A stretch of DNA of 64,000 nucleotides, from assembly GCF_003287455.1 (NCBI RefSeq), contig NZ_PRLC01000011.1:1-64000 (forward strand). The letters run 5' to 3'. This stretch comes from Faecalibacterium hattorii (GTDB lineage: Bacteria; Bacillota; Clostridia; Oscillospirales; Ruminococcaceae). The translations under genes were made by a program, and so were the position numbers. The notes beneath the pieces are model-generated. The model ran no database searches. It was not told the origin of the DNA and was given only the letters and a program-made list of their open reading frames with translations. Below, in pieces: positions 62,119 to 64,000 of this stretch; within the stretch, counting starts at the first letter, position 1, and every line of letters starts with the position of its first letter.

Positions 62119-62792
62119 GGTTCCTCGTTCGGCTTTTCCAGCCGGAATTCCATCTGCTGCCCCGTTTCCGGGTGCAGGAATTGCAGCCGCGCACTTTGCA
62201 GGGCGATGTTCCCCTTGAACCGGCTGCCGTATTTGCCGTCACCCCAGAGCGGATGCTTCCGGGAGGCGAACTGCACCCGGATCTGATGGGTCCGCCCGGT
62301 GTGGAGGGTGATGTCCGCAAGGCTCAGGACCCCGTTTGTGGCCGTGATGCGGTATTCCAGCACCGCTTCCCGCACCCCTTTGCGGGGGCGGCTGACCGGG
62401 AAGACCCTCCCCTTCCGGCTGTCCTTGAAGAGATAGTCCCGCAGAGTCCCCGCTTCGGGCAGGGATTCATCCGGCGCTCCCGCAAGGACGGCGCGGTATT
62501 GCTTCACGAAGACCGGTGCGGCGGGGGTGTGCTTCGTGGGTTCGGCCCGGCCGTCCAGCACGGCGTAGGCGTCCTGACTTTCGGTGATCTGCCGGGTCAG
62601 GGCCGCTGCGGCGTTCGGCGTCTTGGCCAGCACCATCAGCCCGGAAACGCCGATGTCCAGCCGGTGCACCACCCCCACATAGGCGTCCGGCTTGCCCCAG
62701 AGGGCCCGCAGCGCGTCGGGCAGACCCGTTTCACTGGAAAGACCCGCCGGTTTGTTCACGACTGCAAGGGCCGCATCTTCGTAGACGATCAC
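62103..62792 (-). CDS. RluA-family pseudouridine synthase
   Basis: 229 residues. Catalytic motif HRLDIGVSGLMVLAK (about 43-57) with the nucleophilic Asp, preceded by VVNKPAGLSSE and followed by TGRTHQIRVQFAS (about 167). No S4 domain, so it resembles the short RluA/TruC-like branch acting on rRNA or tRNA. Start overlaps the nudF stop by four bases. Confidence 0.9.
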   Translation of the reverse strand: MIVYEDAALAVVNKPAGLSSETGLPDALRALWGKPDAYVGVVHRLDIGVSGLMVLAKTPNAAAALTRQITESQDAYAVLDGRAEPTKHTPAAPVFVKQYRAVLAGAPDESLPEAGTLRDYLFKDSRKGRVFPVSRPRKGVREAVLEYRITATNGVLSLADITLHTGRTHQIRVQFASRKHPLWGDGKYGSRFKGNIALQSARLQFLHPETGQQMEFRLEKPNEEPWNIG

Positions 62793-63340
62793 AGTTTGCC
62801 CTCGTCCAGCAGGGCCTTGAGCTTCAGCACGCCCGCAATGGTCTTGCCGTCCCTGATCTCACCGCTCAGAACCATTTCGTAGGCCTTTTGCAGCGGCACG
62901 CGGTCGGGGGTCAGGAACTCGTCCGCGTCAAGGTGCATGTGGGTCTTCGTCAGGCCGGTGGCGACCCATGTATAGATGACCTCGGTATCGTAGCCGACGG
63001 TGGGGTAAAATTCCCCCAGCGAGGTGTAGTGCGCTGCAGTCAGGCCGCACTCCTCCTCCAACTCCCGCTTGGCGGCTTCGAAGGGGTCCTCCCCTTGCTC
63101 CAGCTTGCCGGCGGGCAGCTCCCACAGCTCCTGCTGCATGGCGTAGCGGAACTGGCGGACCATGCAGATGGTGCCGTCCTCAAAATAGGGCACGATGCAG
63201 GCCCCGCCGTGGTGGTGGACTACCTCGCGGGTGGCGGTCTTTCCATTTTCCAGCAGGGCGGTATCCTTGGTCAAGGTGACCACCCGGCCCTCGAAGATCA
63301 CCTCACTGGTCAGTTTCTTCTCAAAATGTGCTGCGTCCAT
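62789..63340 (-). CDS. nudF: ADP-ribose pyrophosphatase (NUDIX hydrolase)
   Basis: 183 residues. NUDIX box from GKLEQGEDPFEAAKRELEEE followed by CGL (about 77-99), with the ADPRase-type Pro about 16 residues later in the FYPTVGY segment. Hydrolyses ADP-ribose to AMP and ribose 5-phosphate. First gene of a three-gene operon with rluA and gntR. RBS AAAGGACG. Confidence 0.9.
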   Translation of the reverse strand: MDAAHFEKKLTSEVIFEGRVVTLTKDTALLENGKTATREVVHHHGGACIVPYFEDGTICMVRQFRYAMQQELWELPAGKLEQGEDPFEAAKRELEEECGLTAAHYTSLGEFYPTVGYDTEVIYTWVATGLTKTHMHLDADEFLTPDRVPLQKAYEMVLSGEIRDGKTIAGVLKLKALLDEGKL

Positions 63341-63402
63341 CGTTTCTGCGTCCTTTCTGAGCGGGCCGAAAACGTTCCGGACCCGGAAAATCCATTGGTT
63401 CC

Positions 63403-63432
63403 AGTTTACGGCATCTCCTGTATGATTGTCAA
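63403..63432 (-). promoter_or_regulatory. Promoter of the nudF operon
   Basis: Minus strand TTGACA (63427-63432), 18 bases, TAAACT (63403-63408). Confidence 0.6.
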
Positions 63433-63578
63433 TTCAAAATTAAGGAAAAGTTAAGAAAAATCCGCTGATCCCGCCAAAAACTTAAAATTCTGCAAGAAAA
63501 ATCTCACCAAAAACACAAGAGTAAAAAACAGCCAAAAAATTTCTTGAATTTTTGTTGTGTTTTGCTAGTCGGTTTGCG

Positions 63579-63607
63579 TTTACTTTAAGGGCGGAATTTG
63601 CTATTAT
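63579..63607 (+). promoter_or_regulatory. Promoter of nifJ
   Basis: TTTACT (63579-63584), 17 bases, TATTAT (63602-63607), leaving a leader of about 95 bases with a GGGGC/GCCCC stem near 63650-63675. The rest of 63433-63578 is A/T-rich and holds no gene. Confidence 0.55.
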
Positions 63608-63609
63608 AG

Positions 63610-64000
<391 letters not shown>

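Noticed and set aside
62105-62120. Fifth parS-like site (TGTTCCATGGTTCC)
   Set aside because: Only the left half fits; the central CAYGTG and right half are missing.

Overview
This window is a G+C-rich Firmicutes chromosome segment that carries the replication origin. Gene content, the B. subtilis-like order rpmH-rnpA-yidD-yidC-jag ... mnmE-mnmG ... rsmG-noc-soj-spo0J, consensus sigma-A-type promoters and AGGAGG ribosome binding sites all point to a Clostridia member. Protein flavour (tandem CstA, JetABC-type SMC operon, PFOR, short palindromic repeats) suggests a Faecalibacterium-like Oscillospiraceae. That genus assignment is inference, since no 16S sequence is present.

Layout. 1-3.2 kb: leader and promoter of an rRNA operon that runs off the left edge, a CoaX-like gene with altered catalytic motifs, a structured repeat next to tRNA-Arg, and a MATE transporter. 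3.2-12.2 kb: an acyltransferase frameshifted at an 11-base G tract, an aldo/keto reductase with ferredoxin domain, a membrane protein, two near-identical CstA transporters, a LysR regulator and a histidine phosphatase. 12.2-19.1 kb: an overlapping operon coding for JetA, JetB and JetC homologues (SMC-like, Wadjet/MksFEB family), a 79-residue protein and a MATE transporter; JetD is absent. 19.4-37.3 kb: pyrophosphatase, secreted and lipoproteins, a third MATE, PAP2 phosphatase, GluQ, M18 aminopeptidase, PTS permease, DUF362 protein, UppP, two TrkA/RCK proteins, two bacterial-PH proteins, Gph, a TIM-barrel protein, a second copy of the tRNA-linked repeat, tRNA-Glu and tRNA-Met.

37.5-50 kb is the leftward arm of the origin: serS, spo0J (parB), soj (parA), noc, rsmG, ProXp-ala, mnmG, mnmE, jag, yidC, yidD, rnpA, rpmH. 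50-59.6 kb is the rightward arm: dnaA, dnaN, an S4 protein, recF, remB, gyrB, gyrA. DnaA-box-like sequences lie on both sides of dnaA, and four 16-bp parS palindromes lie at 40.7, 40.8, 42.5 and 61.4 kb. The right end holds mntP, a Tat-type lipoprotein, a gntR-rluA-nudF operon, and the start of the pyruvate:ferredoxin oxidoreductase gene, cut by the window edge.

Items most worth a second look: the pair of structured elements that end in tRNA T-arm sequence and mirror the adjacent convergent tRNA; the G11 tract that switches an acquired acyltransferase out of frame; the JetABC operon without its nuclease; the CoaX homologue that lost acidic residues in three signature motifs; and a palindromic repeat family inserted between gyrB and gyrA and at the end of a bPH gene. 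All calls come from reading the sequence by eye; no database search was made.
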